Below, in pieces: positions 6,612-14,714 of a stretch of DNA of 17,664 nt (its first letter is position 1; each line of letters starts with the position of its first letter). The notes beneath the pieces are model-generated. The model was given only the letters and a program-made list of their open reading frames with translations, was not told where the DNA came from and did no database searches. The stretch is from Candidatus Gastranaerophilales bacterium (GTDB lineage: Bacteria > Cyanobacteriota > Vampirovibrionia > Gastranaerophilales > Gastranaerophilaceae): the NCBI GenBank assembly GCA_900769355.1, contig CAAGGG010000021.1:1-17664 (forward strand), written 5' to 3'. The position numbers and the translations under genes were made by a program.

Positions 6612-6697
6612 GCCCTGGTGGCGGAATCGGTAGACGCGTCGGACTTAAAATCCGGTTGGAGTTAAATCCAGTGCCAGTTCAAGTCTGGCCCAGGGCA
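6612..6697 (+). tRNA. tRNA-Leu (anticodon UAA)
   Basis: The acceptor stem GCCCTGG pairs with CCAGGGC, followed by discriminator A. The D-arm region reads TGGCGGAATCGGTAGACGC. The anticodon arm TCGGA-CTTAAAA-TCCGG carries TAA at 6646-6648. A long variable arm (TGGA...TCCA) marks a class II tRNA, and the T-arm is GCCAG-TTCAAGT-CTGGC. The CCA end is not encoded. The product decodes UUA and UUG leucine codons. It is the last element of the leader-module transcript and is followed at once by a terminator. Confidence 0.97.
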
Positions 6698-6704
6698 AAT
6701 TTTT

Positions 6705-6730
6705 AAAAGACCTCACTAGAGGTCTTTTTT
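6705..6730 (+). terminator. Rho-independent terminator after tRNA-Leu
   Basis: AAAAGACCTC and GAGGTCTTTT form a 10-bp stem around the loop ACTA, and the second arm runs into a T tract. It begins 8 bases past the tRNA discriminator base. Confidence 0.9.
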
Positions 6731-6814
6731 ATTGCAGAGAATATTAACTTTTATTAACAAAAATAAAATTTTGGGCAATTTTTGAATGTTTCAATACTTT
6801 ATATATATAAGATA

Positions 6815-6820
6815 TATAAT
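6815..6820 (+). promoter_or_regulatory. -10 element of the EF-hand gene
   Basis: TATAAT at 6815-6820 lies 14 bases before the ATG at 6835, so the predicted leader is only about 8 bases (AGAGTATT), with at most a weak Shine-Dalgarno sequence. The region upstream is very AT-rich and shows no clear -35 box. Confidence 0.5.
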
Positions 6821-6834
6821 CGAGAAAGAGTATT

Positions 6835-7749
6835 ATGACAATCGGCAATTGGTTAAAAACGAATATTCAAAATAATAATTTGTCCAAATTATTCTCTGGA
6901 ATTGGACAAACAGCTCTGAATGCCGGCATGACAAGTGCTATGATTCGTCAAATGAATCGACAACAAAGCATTTGGGGTAGCTGTTGTGGTGGCAATTTCT
7001 ATAGACAACAAAACATACTTGGTGGTTGTTGTTGTAACTCAATGATGTACGACCCACTTGGCATAGCAAATTACTCCGGCTGCAATGATTGGTTCTCAAA
7101 CTACAATGCTCAAATGGGAATTCAAATGGCACAACAAAAAGGGTATGCCGATGGAGTTGCTCTTCGCGCTCAAATCGCAGCTGCAAAAACAAATGCAACT
7201 TCACAACAAAGCGGGACAACACCTTTGCCAAAAACCAACTGGCAAGCTGCCGATGCAATATCGAGCGATCAAGACAAAACTGCCGGTCAAAAACTTGAGC
7301 AAGCTACATCTCAAATATTAAAAGATAAAAAAGGCTCCGTAACTATTGCTAAAGGAATTGGTGGCGAAGATGGTGAAGCAAAGTACCAAGAACAGATTTC
7401 TGAACTTGGTAAGTCTTATGGTGCCAGCATGGATACAAACGGTGACGGATATGTAACCTTAGATGAATACAAAGCTGCTGAAAAGCATCAAGATGCTGAA
7501 ACCGCATTTAATAAAATTGACATGAATGGCGACGGCAAACTCGACTGGAAAGAACTTGCTGCAACTCTTAGAACTATTGATATAAGTCCTTCTAAAAAGC
7601 CTAATACTCCTGATACTCGAGATGGCAAGATTTCTTATGAAGAATTAAACAAATGGCAACAAACTATGGTAAACCCTGACAGTACTACTTTCGACACAGC
7701 CGTTAGAACTTCATATCAAAATTTATTTAATCCCAAGAAAAAAGACTAA
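6835..7749 (+). CDS. EF-hand calcium-binding protein with N-terminal Cys-rich segment
   Basis: This 304-residue protein has two canonical EF-hand loops, DTNGDGYVTLDE (200-211) and DMNGDGKLDWKE (229-240). A third, degenerate loop, PDTRDGKISYEE (259-270), has Pro in place of the first Asp. The ~30-residue spacing is regular, so calcium binding by a paired EF-hand unit is likely. The N-terminal 90 residues are Asn/Gln-rich and hold doublet and triplet cysteines (SCCGG at 49-53, GGCCCN at 63-68) plus Cys83. I recognise no domain there; metal or iron-sulfur binding or disulfides are possible. There is no signal peptide. The gene follows the tRNA terminator with its own -10 box, and its end overlaps the convergent csaB end by 4 bp. 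The function is unknown. Confidence 0.85.
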   Translation: MTIGNWLKTNIQNNNLSKLFSGIGQTALNAGMTSAMIRQMNRQQSIWGSCCGGNFYRQQNILGGCCCNSMMYDPLGIANYSGCNDWFSNYNAQMGIQMAQQKGYADGVALRAQIAAAKTNATSQQSGTTPLPKTNWQAADAISSDQDKTAGQKLEQATSQILKDKKGSVTIAKGIGGEDGEAKYQEQISELGKSYGASMDTNGDGYVTLDEYKAAEKHQDAETAFNKIDMNGDGKLDWKELAATLRTIDISPSKKPNTPDTRDGKISYEELNKWQQTMVNPDSTTFDTAVRTSYQNLFNPKKKD

Positions 7750-8750
7750 ATAAGAAATTTATCAAACATTGCCCAGTCGAATTTTTTGGAATTTGCAAAT
7801 GCTAAAATCTCATCTTTATTGAGGTTTTCAAGTTTTTGATAAACAGCCTCAAGATTTTCGTGTGCGTCCATAGAAATCATCGGAATATTAGCATCTGTAG
7901 CTATTTTTTCAACCTTAACATCATAGTTGATAGCGCAAGTTTTTACACCTGCTTTCAAAGCCACTAAAACTGCGTGAAAACGCATTCCAATCAAGTATTC
8001 AAGGTTTGACAAGCGATTAATAATATCATCTTCCACAATCTCTGTTTGCATATCAGGATTAAATGATTTTAAAATTCGCTCAAAATGTTTAGAGAGTTCA
8101 AAATCCTGAGTTTTTTGGAGTGAAAAAATCTCAATCTTTTTGTTTTCAAATTTTGTAACCAAAAGCAAAGCAAGCTTTTGAAGCAATTCTTCATTCATTG
8201 TTTTAAAATCTCGAAGCTGAATTCCTACTACTCCCTCATTTTCAGTTGATGGAATATCCAAAGAATAAATCGGATCACAAACCAATTTTGCCTCAACTCC
8301 CAACAAATTAAGTAAATTCAAACTTTTTTCATCACGAACGGTAACAATTTGGCAATATTTCAGCAGATTTTTCACAATATTTTTTGCCAAATCACTATTT
8401 AAAGGACCAATTCCCTGTGCAAATATTATAACTTTTTTATTAAACAAAAGACCAAGCGCAATGACAAAAGCGTAATAAATCAAACTTTTTAAACTTGTAA
8501 CATCTTGCAAAAGACTTCCGCCACCTGAAATCAAAATATCACAATTTTTAATTGTATCGACAACAGATTTCAAATCAAAACGTTTTACAGCTTTTACGCC
8601 ATAAGTTTTTTCGGTAAACTCACAATCACTTGAAAAAACAGTTACATCAACATCTGACAAGTTCTTTAAGTGTGAAGTCAAAACTGATAAAATAGCCTCA
8701 TCACCAAAATTTTTAAAACCATAATATCCGGAAATCGCAACCCTAACCAT
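7746..8750 (-). CDS. csaB: CsaB-like polysaccharide pyruvyl transferase
   Basis: The 334-residue protein has the family's features: an N-terminal SGYYGFKNFGDEA (7-19), the glycine-rich ISGGGSLLQD (74-83), AQGIGP (111-116, usually GQGIGP), and the C-terminal LIGMRFHAVLVA (253-264), which matches the RxHA motif. CsaB enzymes transfer a pyruvyl ketal from phosphoenolpyruvate to a cell-wall polysaccharide, a mark that anchors SLH-domain proteins in Gram-positive bacteria and cyanobacteria. I chose the start at 8750 because GAGGT lies just upstream and the motif-bearing region begins there; the frame is open to 8876, but that extension lies inside the kinase gene. It overlaps the kinase stop by 8 bp (ATGGTTAG), suggesting translational coupling. 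It is third in an operon after the aldolase and kinase. Confidence 0.88.
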   Translation of the reverse strand: MVRVAISGYYGFKNFGDEAILSVLTSHLKNLSDVDVTVFSSDCEFTEKTYGVKAVKRFDLKSVVDTIKNCDILISGGGSLLQDVTSLKSLIYYAFVIALGLLFNKKVIIFAQGIGPLNSDLAKNIVKNLLKYCQIVTVRDEKSLNLLNLLGVEAKLVCDPIYSLDIPSTENEGVVGIQLRDFKTMNEELLQKLALLLVTKFENKKIEIFSLQKTQDFELSKHFERILKSFNPDMQTEIVEDDIINRLSNLEYLIGMRFHAVLVALKAGVKTCAINYDVKVEKIATDANIPMISMDAHENLEAVYQKLENLNKDEILAFANSKKFDWAMFDKFLI

Positions 8751-9687
8751 TATTACCTCTATAAATTGAATAAACGTCATCTCTATAAGGAATTGATTTA
8801 ATTGCGCCAATTCCTTTTGCTTGAAGTCCGGCAACAATTGATGCGAATTTTGCAGCTTCAAATTCCGTAAACCCATGAGTCAAGGCATACAAAAAGCCAC
8901 CATTGAACGCATCTCCAGAGCAAGTCGTATCAAGGCATTCTGTCGTATAAAAGTTTGTAAAATTGATATTTCCGTTGTAACCGGTAAAGTACCCTTGCTT
9001 TTCCTCAGATTTCAATACAACAGTTGAAATTCCCATATCCCAAAGTCTTTTAATTATATTTTCATGCGAATCAATTTCCAAAATATTTACAGAATCTTGC
9101 TTAGTATTCATAAACAAAATATCAATATACGAAGCAACTCTAAAAAATGCGTCTTTCGCATCGTCTGCTGTTGTCAATGCTGAGTGATAATTCGGGTCAT
9201 AAGCAGTTCTAACACCATTTTTTTTTGCCAATTTAAACGCATATTCAACAGCTTCACAAGCAGAAGGCGAAAGCGATTGAGTTACACCTGACGCATAAAC
9301 AATTCCCGCATTTTTAATATAATCTTCGTTGATATCTTCCAAAGTAAGTTTTGAAGGAGCAATTTTCTTCCTGTAAACCGCAATTTCTTTCTCCGCACAC
9401 GACGGTCTTGCAATAATATACAAACCATTTGGTTCATTAGAAATTTTTACCTGAGAAATATCGAGCCCTTCACTGTGCCAACCATCAAGCAAATAATCCT
9501 TAAACGAATCATTACCAACTCGAGTGATAAATCCGACCTTTGCCCCCATTCGAAGTGCAGCAACTGCCGTTGCCAAAGCATCTCCACCATAATATTTATA
9601 CAAACACTCGGCATCAGACATTTTTGTATTTGCTGATAACTCAATTAAGCATTCTCCAATAGCAACTACATCAAGTTTTTCGTCCAT
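8743..9687 (-). CDS. kdgK: PfkB-family sugar kinase, likely 2-keto-3-deoxygluconate kinase
   Basis: At 314 residues this is a normal-length ribokinase/PfkB protein. It has the N-terminal GGDALATA (34-41; the usual Asn of GGxxxNxA is Ala) and the C-terminal signature DTTCSGDAFNGG (253-264) with catalytic base Asp259. The residue usually Gly or Ala at 256 is Cys. The substrate assignment comes mainly from the aldolase gene directly upstream: phosphorylating 2-keto-3-deoxygluconate yields KDPG, the aldolase's substrate. Another keto sugar is possible. AAAGGTGA lies just upstream of the ATG. The start overlaps the aldolase stop in TAATG, and the end overlaps csaB by 8 bp. Confidence 0.85.
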   Translation of the reverse strand: MDEKLDVVAIGECLIELSANTKMSDAECLYKYYGGDALATAVAALRMGAKVGFITRVGNDSFKDYLLDGWHSEGLDISQVKISNEPNGLYIIARPSCAEKEIAVYRKKIAPSKLTLEDINEDYIKNAGIVYASGVTQSLSPSACEAVEYAFKLAKKNGVRTAYDPNYHSALTTADDAKDAFFRVASYIDILFMNTKQDSVNILEIDSHENIIKRLWDMGISTVVLKSEEKQGYFTGYNGNINFTNFYTTECLDTTCSGDAFNGGFLYALTHGFTEFEAAKFASIVAGLQAKGIGAIKSIPYRDDVYSIYRGNNG

Positions 9688-10298
9688 TATTCACCTTTCA
9701 ACTCGCCCAAAACTCGTTTTGCACGAGATGTAATTTCAGACAAAGAATATCCGTCATAAAAATCACGTCCGACACCCACACAAGTAGCACCAGCTTTGAT
9801 ATAAGTATGAACTTCGTCTAACTTTACACTACCCAAAGGCATTACATTCAAAAACGGCATCGGTCTTAATAAATCTTCAACGTACATTGCACCGCCCATA
9901 GCCGTAATAGGATAAATTTTAATAAGCGGAATACGTGCTTTCCAAGCATTATAAGCCTCGTTTGCCGTAGACGTTTCTGCAATATAAGGAATTTCTTTAT
10001 CCTTAGAAATTTTCACTAAATTCTTAGAAAAAATCGGCGACGACAAAATCTTCGCACCAGATTCAATTGATGCCTCAGCCTGCATTGCGGTAATAATTCC
10101 GCCTGCACAAACATTAGCATGCTTTGAAACTTCTGAAATTGCTTTATAAATCGACGGATTTTGAGCATTTATTTCTATGATTTTAACACCGCCCTCAATT
10201 AACGCATTAGCCCAATCTATTACGGTTTGAGCATCATTGCTTCTGAGTATCGGCAATATTTTTTCTTGTGATAAAAGTTTGATTAAATTTTCTTTCAT
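9687..10298 (-). CDS. eda: KDPG/KHG aldolase family protein with altered active-site motifs
   Basis: The 203-residue protein is a TIM-barrel class I aldolase of the Eda family, which splits KDPG into pyruvate and glyceraldehyde 3-phosphate. The Schiff-base lysine is Lys127 in LIKIYP (KFFP in E. coli) and the general acid/base glutamate is Glu42 in IIEIN. Several usual residues differ: the pyruvate-binding arginine (EVTLR) is Gln46, GAGT is CAGG (64-67), and PTGG is PLGS (154-157). The fold and core catalysts are therefore kept, but the substrate pocket is changed, so a different phosphorylated keto acid is possible. AAGGAT lies seven bases before the start. First gene of the operon, behind an extended -10 promoter. 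Confidence 0.8.
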   Translation of the reverse strand: MKENLIKLLSQEKILPILRSNDAQTVIDWANALIEGGVKIIEINAQNPSIYKAISEVSKHANVCAGGIITAMQAEASIESGAKILSSPIFSKNLVKISKDKEIPYIAETSTANEAYNAWKARIPLIKIYPITAMGGAMYVEDLLRPMPFLNVMPLGSVKLDEVHTYIKAGATCVGVGRDFYDGYSLSEITSRAKRVLGELKGE

Positions 10299-10321
10299 AA
10301 ACTATCCTTTTTTACAAATTT

Positions 10322-10330
10322 ATTATATCA
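10322..10330 (-). promoter_or_regulatory. Extended -10 promoter of the eda-kdgK-csaB operon
   Basis: The minus strand reads TGATATAAT, fitting TGnTATAAT. Transcription would begin near 10315, giving a leader of about 17 bases that contains the AAGGAT ribosome-binding site. No convincing -35 box is visible. Confidence 0.6.
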
Positions 10331-10352
10331 TAAAATAAAAGAGATAATTAGG

Positions 10353-10358
10353 GATAAT
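10353..10358 (+). promoter_or_regulatory. Possible -10 element close to the cyclase start
   Basis: GATAAT lies five bases before the ATG at 10364, within a short direct repeat GATAATTA (10343-10350 and 10353-10360). This would give a nearly leaderless mRNA. The AGGG about ten bases before the ATG could instead be a weak ribosome-binding site, so the call is uncertain. Confidence 0.3.
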
Positions 10359-10363
10359 TAAAT

Positions 10364-12313
10364 ATGAAAATTTTTAAGGGAAAAACTTTTTTTATAAAAT
10401 CGATTTTTGTGCATATATTTTTGGTTTTAGCAATAGCACTCGTTTCGTTGGCTTTTTGGGAAAAACCAATGTATGATATACTTATTAAAACGACTTCTTC
10501 GTCCGGTTACGGTTCTGACAATATTTCACTTGTTGTAATTGACAACAATTCATTAACAGCTCAGAGATGGCCTTGGGCAAGAAGTTTGTATGGAGAAATT
10601 TTCGATTATTTTTCCAAGCACACAAAAGCAAAAGTTGTTGTCTTTGACTGTATAATCAGAGCTTTGGACAAAGAAAATCCACCATCGTCAGATCAATACT
10701 TTTTTAATTCTGTCAGGAATTCTCAAAACTTTATTGGAGCATATATGGCAGTTCCGACTCAATTTTCAGATTCTGAGAAAGGTCGAATATATAATGAAAA
10801 ATTCCTGAAAAAATTCTCAATAAACGTCACTGATCAAAGGAAGAAGAACACGTCAAGATTTAGTCAATACAACAGTATTTCAATTATTCCGGATCCGTAT
10901 TTTAACGTTCTATCAAATGCGGGAGCTACAAACCTAAACTTAGATCCGATTGATTCTGTATTACGCTTTTCAAATGATTTAATCGGATATAACGGCTCTT
11001 TTTATCCGTCAATTTCTCTTATGGCATACCTAAAAGCCAACAATACCGATCAGGTAACCATTACGGACAAAAATCTTATAGTTGATAAAACAGGGTTAAA
11101 AATCCCGATTACCCAGACCGGCGGGAACATAAAACACAGGATTAAATTTTACAAATTCAAGAAAAATTCAGAATACTCTCATACCAAATATTCAGCAATT
11201 GATATTATAAACTCTGAAAGACAAATCAAACAAGGTCAAAAACCGACAATTAACCCTTCTGTATTTGATAATAAAATAGTGTTAATCGGTGCTAACGCAT
11301 TAAGCCTTCAAGATGCTCATAACACTTCAATCTCTGCAAATCACCCCGGAGTTGATATACAGGCATCTATTTTAGACAATTTTTTACAAAATGATTTTTT
11401 ATATAGTTTTCCAACTGCACTAAATATTGCCATCATAATTTTATTATCTGCTATAACCTTTGCAATCATTCGGTTTATGGCATTTTTACCGTCATTATTC
11501 ACATTAATCGGAATTGCGATATTATACTTTATCTTTTGTATAATTTGTTTCAACAACAACGTCGTACCACTTGTCATAACTCCACTTGCAGTTCAATTAA
11601 GTACAATGATTTTTGGCTATTCGTACAGATTTATTCTGGAAGGCAGAAACAAAGAAAAAATCAAAAACGCAATGGGCAAATATCTTTCGCAAGATATTAT
11701 GAAAAACGTTGTTCAAAATATCGACGATATCAAACTCGGTGGGAAAAAAGCAAACGTAACAGTTCTTTTTGCCGACATCAGAGGTTTTACAAGTATGAGT
11801 GAAAAGATGACAGCAGAAGAAGTTTCTGTAATTCTTAACGAATATTTTTCTGAGATTGAACCGATTATCACCAAATACAACGGCGTAATCAACAAATTTA
11901 TCGGGGACGCTGTTATGGCGATTTTTGGGGAACCTATTCAGGATATCAACCACCCTCAAAACGCCGTCAGATGCGCTTGTGATATGCTTAAAAAAGTAGA
12001 TCAACTTCAAGACAAATGGCTTGCGGAAGGCAAACCCAAAATCGAAATCGGTATTGGTATTAACACAGGAGAAGCGTTTGTCGGCAACATTGGCTCTGAA
12101 AAACGTCTTGAATACACTGTTATCGGAGATATGGTAAACCTTGCAAGCCGTATTGAAAGCTACAACAAGGTTTACAAAACAAATATGCTTATCAGCAGTT
12201 CAACATATTCTTGCGTTGCGGATATCGTTGATGTAATCAAAATTGCTGATGTTACAATTCGAGGAAAAGCCAAAAAGATGGACATTTACGAGGTTTTGAA
12301 GCTTAGCGAATAG
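10364..12313 (+). CDS. CHASE2-domain membrane adenylate cyclase
   Basis: The 649-residue protein has a membrane helix (~12-32), an extracytoplasmic CHASE2 sensor domain (~35-345; for example LVVIDNNSL, WPWARSLYGE, IVLIGA), three more membrane helices (~352-424), and a class III nucleotide cyclase domain (~462-649). Catalytic residues are visible: metal-binding Asp471 (FADIRGFT) and Asp515 (FIGDAVMAIFGEP), adenine-reading Lys511 and Thr585 (EYTVIGD), and transition-state Asn592 and Arg596 (VNLASR). The Lys/Thr pair favours ATP over GTP, so the product should be cAMP. The CHASE2 ligand is unknown. This architecture is common in cyanobacteria. recG follows after 3 bp, so the two are probably co-transcribed; the gene is divergent from the aldolase operon. 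Confidence 0.93.
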   Translation: MKIFKGKTFFIKSIFVHIFLVLAIALVSLAFWEKPMYDILIKTTSSSGYGSDNISLVVIDNNSLTAQRWPWARSLYGEIFDYFSKHTKAKVVVFDCIIRALDKENPPSSDQYFFNSVRNSQNFIGAYMAVPTQFSDSEKGRIYNEKFLKKFSINVTDQRKKNTSRFSQYNSISIIPDPYFNVLSNAGATNLNLDPIDSVLRFSNDLIGYNGSFYPSISLMAYLKANNTDQVTITDKNLIVDKTGLKIPITQTGGNIKHRIKFYKFKKNSEYSHTKYSAIDIINSERQIKQGQKPTINPSVFDNKIVLIGANALSLQDAHNTSISANHPGVDIQASILDNFLQNDFLYSFPTALNIAIIILLSAITFAIIRFMAFLPSLFTLIGIAILYFIFCIICFNNNVVPLVITPLAVQLSTMIFGYSYRFILEGRNKEKIKNAMGKYLSQDIMKNVVQNIDDIKLGGKKANVTVLFADIRGFTSMSEKMTAEEVSVILNEYFSEIEPIITKYNGVINKFIGDAVMAIFGEPIQDINHPQNAVRCACDMLKKVDQLQDKWLAEGKPKIEIGIGINTGEAFVGNIGSEKRLEYTVIGDMVNLASRIESYNKVYKTNMLISSSTYSCVADIVDVIKIADVTIRGKAKKMDIYEVLKLSE

Positions 12314-12316
12314 ATT

Positions 12317-14713
12317 ATGATTGAAAATATTGAACAATTAAAAAAAGCGATTGAAATAGAAATTCAATATAAATATATTGATATTCATGGTAAAACGCAA
12401 GCTTTTTCGACCTTTATAAAGAATGAAGCCAAAAAGTATTATAAACTTTCGAAAAAAAATCCTAAATGGGCTGTTATTGCAGAAGCTTTTGAGCACTACC
12501 CTTTTGCCGGCGTAAATGAGCGAAGAAAGAGCATTGACAACCTCATTCGAGTTCTTACATCAGAGGCAAAAGCAAAAAACAACGAACAAAATTCTAATAC
12601 CAGACAAGCTCAACCACAACACCTCAAATCAGCTGCTGAAACCGATGTAATGTATATGAAAGGCGTCGGGCCTAAAATAGCCTACAAACTCAACAAGCTC
12701 GGCATTTACACTGTTCAAGATTTGATGATGTATTTTCCAAAAAAACATATTGATTACTCATCAAGAACCCTAATTAGAGATCTCAAAGAAGGTGAAACTA
12801 CAACTGTTTTCGGTTATATAAAATCCGTTTCTGCCTTCAATACTCAAAAGAAATTATCAGTTGTAAAGGTTGCTGTTGCTGACGAAAGTGGTCGACTTGA
12901 TTTAAGCTTTTTCCAAGCGAAATCAAACCGATTTATGCTGGAAAGAACAAAATCTCAATTTCCGATAAACGCCGGAATTATGCTCTCCGGCAAGGTTAAA
13001 CGAAACAATTACGACGGCAAATTGACATTTGACAAACCGACTTATTCAATTATGACAGGCGAATTTTTGGAAAACCAAAATTCAAACCTGAATATTGCAA
13101 GAATTGTCCCGATTTACACAGTCTGCGAAGATTTGAGCATAAAAGTTTTACGTCGTGCTATTTTCAACGCTATTCAGGTTTATAAATCTGAAATTACAAA
13201 TGTTATCCCTGATTTTATACGAGAAAAACTGGTAATTCTAGACAAAAAAATTGCAGTCGAGCAAATTCATTTTCCGGAAAGTCAAGAACTGCTTGAGCAA
13301 GCCCGATTTTCGCTTATTTTTGAAGAACTTTTCTTGATACAACTTAAACTTGTTCGCCTGAGAGAGCAAAACTCTGCAAATCACTCTGCACTTGCCTTGA
13401 AAATTAAAGAAAAAGGACTTGTGCACCAATTTATAGACGGCTTACCATTTGAACTTACAGGAGCTCAAAAACGTGCAGTAAATGAGATTTTAACAGATTT
13501 AAACTCTGATATTCCTATGGCAAGGCTGTTACAAGGCGATGTTGGTAGCGGAAAAACGGTTGTTGCAACAATTATGCTACTTGCAGGTGTTGAAAACGGT
13601 TATCAGGGAGCACTTATGGCTCCAACTGAAATTCTGGCACAACAGCACTACAACAATCTTCAACAATGGCTTGCTCCAATGGGCATAAGCGTTGGGCTTT
13701 TTCTTGGCAGTCAAGGTAAAAAAGTAAGAGAAAAATTCCGCACAGACTTACGCAACGGACAAATGAACATTGCAGTCGGCACACACGCTCTAATCCAAGA
13801 TGACGTCGACTTTTACAACCTCGGAGCAATTGTAGTCGACGAACAACACAGATTTGGCGTAAAACAAAGAAATGTCTTAAAAAAGAAATCACAAAATCCG
13901 CAAATGCTTACGATGACAGCAACTCCAATTCCAAGAACTTTGTCACTCACAGTCCATGGAGATCTCGATTTGACAATTATTGACGAACTTCCAAAAGGGA
14001 GAAAACCTATTAAAACATCGCTTGTAACTTCTCACAGAGGGGTTTACGACCTTATTCAACGAGAAATTGAGGCCGGACGTCAAGCCTACGTTGTCTATCC
14101 ACTAATTGAAGAGAGCGAAACCTTATCTGCAAAAGCCGCAACAATTGAGGCGGAACGACTTCAAAATGAAGTTTTCCCTCAATTCAAAATCGGACTTCTT
14201 CACGGGAAACTCAAAAACGACGAAAAAGAGCAAGTAATGGCGGATTTCAAAAATAAAAAATACGACATTCTAGTTTCCACGACCGTTGTAGAAGTTGGGG
14301 TTGACGTTCCGAATGCAACTGTTATGCTGATTGAAAACGCCGAAAGGTTTGGCTTGTCGCAACTTCACCAGCTAAGAGGACGTGTCGGAAGAAACAGTCT
14401 GCAATCTTACTGCATTTTGCACACTTCAACAAAATCGCAAGAAACAAGAGAGCGTCTGAATATTATGACACAAACCAATGACGGCTTTGTTATTGCTGAA
14501 AAGGATTTGCAACTCAGAGGTCCCGGAGAATTTCTCGGAACTCGTCAAAGCGGCTTGCCGGATTTGATAATCTCAGATATTGTTCGTGACGCAAAAATTC
14601 TTGAAACCGCAAGAGCCGAAGCAATCGATTTTGTAAAATCCCACAAAATTGACGAATACCCAAAACTCAAAGAAATCACATCTCTCACCCTGTTTTCAGG
14701 ACTCGACATTTAA
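12317..14713 (+). CDS. recG: ATP-dependent DNA helicase RecG
   Basis: RecG remodels stalled replication forks and branched DNA. The 798-residue protein has a helix-hairpin-helix-like MKGVGPKIAYKL (114-125), the OB-fold wedge domain (~160-250), then superfamily 2 helicase motifs: Walker A GDVGSGKT (407-414), DEQH (508-511) and TATPIPRT (534-541), with VEVGVDVPNATVM and LRGRVGR in the second helicase half. E. coli RecG has 693 residues; the excess is an N-terminal ~105-residue helical extension (to about QPQHLKS), as I recall for cyanobacterial and plant RecG proteins. It follows the cyclase by 3 bp with no clear ribosome-binding site, implying translational coupling. Its stop lies one base from the stop of the convergent decarboxylase gene. 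Confidence 0.96.
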   Translation: MIENIEQLKKAIEIEIQYKYIDIHGKTQAFSTFIKNEAKKYYKLSKKNPKWAVIAEAFEHYPFAGVNERRKSIDNLIRVLTSEAKAKNNEQNSNTRQAQPQHLKSAAETDVMYMKGVGPKIAYKLNKLGIYTVQDLMMYFPKKHIDYSSRTLIRDLKEGETTTVFGYIKSVSAFNTQKKLSVVKVAVADESGRLDLSFFQAKSNRFMLERTKSQFPINAGIMLSGKVKRNNYDGKLTFDKPTYSIMTGEFLENQNSNLNIARIVPIYTVCEDLSIKVLRRAIFNAIQVYKSEITNVIPDFIREKLVILDKKIAVEQIHFPESQELLEQARFSLIFEELFLIQLKLVRLREQNSANHSALALKIKEKGLVHQFIDGLPFELTGAQKRAVNEILTDLNSDIPMARLLQGDVGSGKTVVATIMLLAGVENGYQGALMAPTEILAQQHYNNLQQWLAPMGISVGLFLGSQGKKVREKFRTDLRNGQMNIAVGTHALIQDDVDFYNLGAIVVDEQHRFGVKQRNVLKKKSQNPQMLTMTATPIPRTLSLTVHGDLDLTIIDELPKGRKPIKTSLVTSHRGVYDLIQREIEAGRQAYVVYPLIEESETLSAKAATIEAERLQNEVFPQFKIGLLHGKLKNDEKEQVMADFKNKKYDILVSTTVVEVGVDVPNATVMLIENAERFGLSQLHQLRGRVGRNSLQSYCILHTSTKSQETRERLNIMTQTNDGFVIAEKDLQLRGPGEFLGTRQSGLPDLIISDIVRDAKILETARAEAIDFVKSHKIDEYPKLKEITSLTLFSGLDI

Positions 14714-14714
14714 G

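Noticed and set aside
6501..6622. Phage attachment site at tRNA-Leu
   Set aside because: Attachment repeats usually copy the tRNA 3' end or anticodon region, and no integrase gene is present; here it is the 5' end that is copied, in tandem.
8751..8876. Longer start for csaB
   Set aside because: The extension lies within the kinase gene and does not resemble the family; a good ribosome-binding site precedes 8750.
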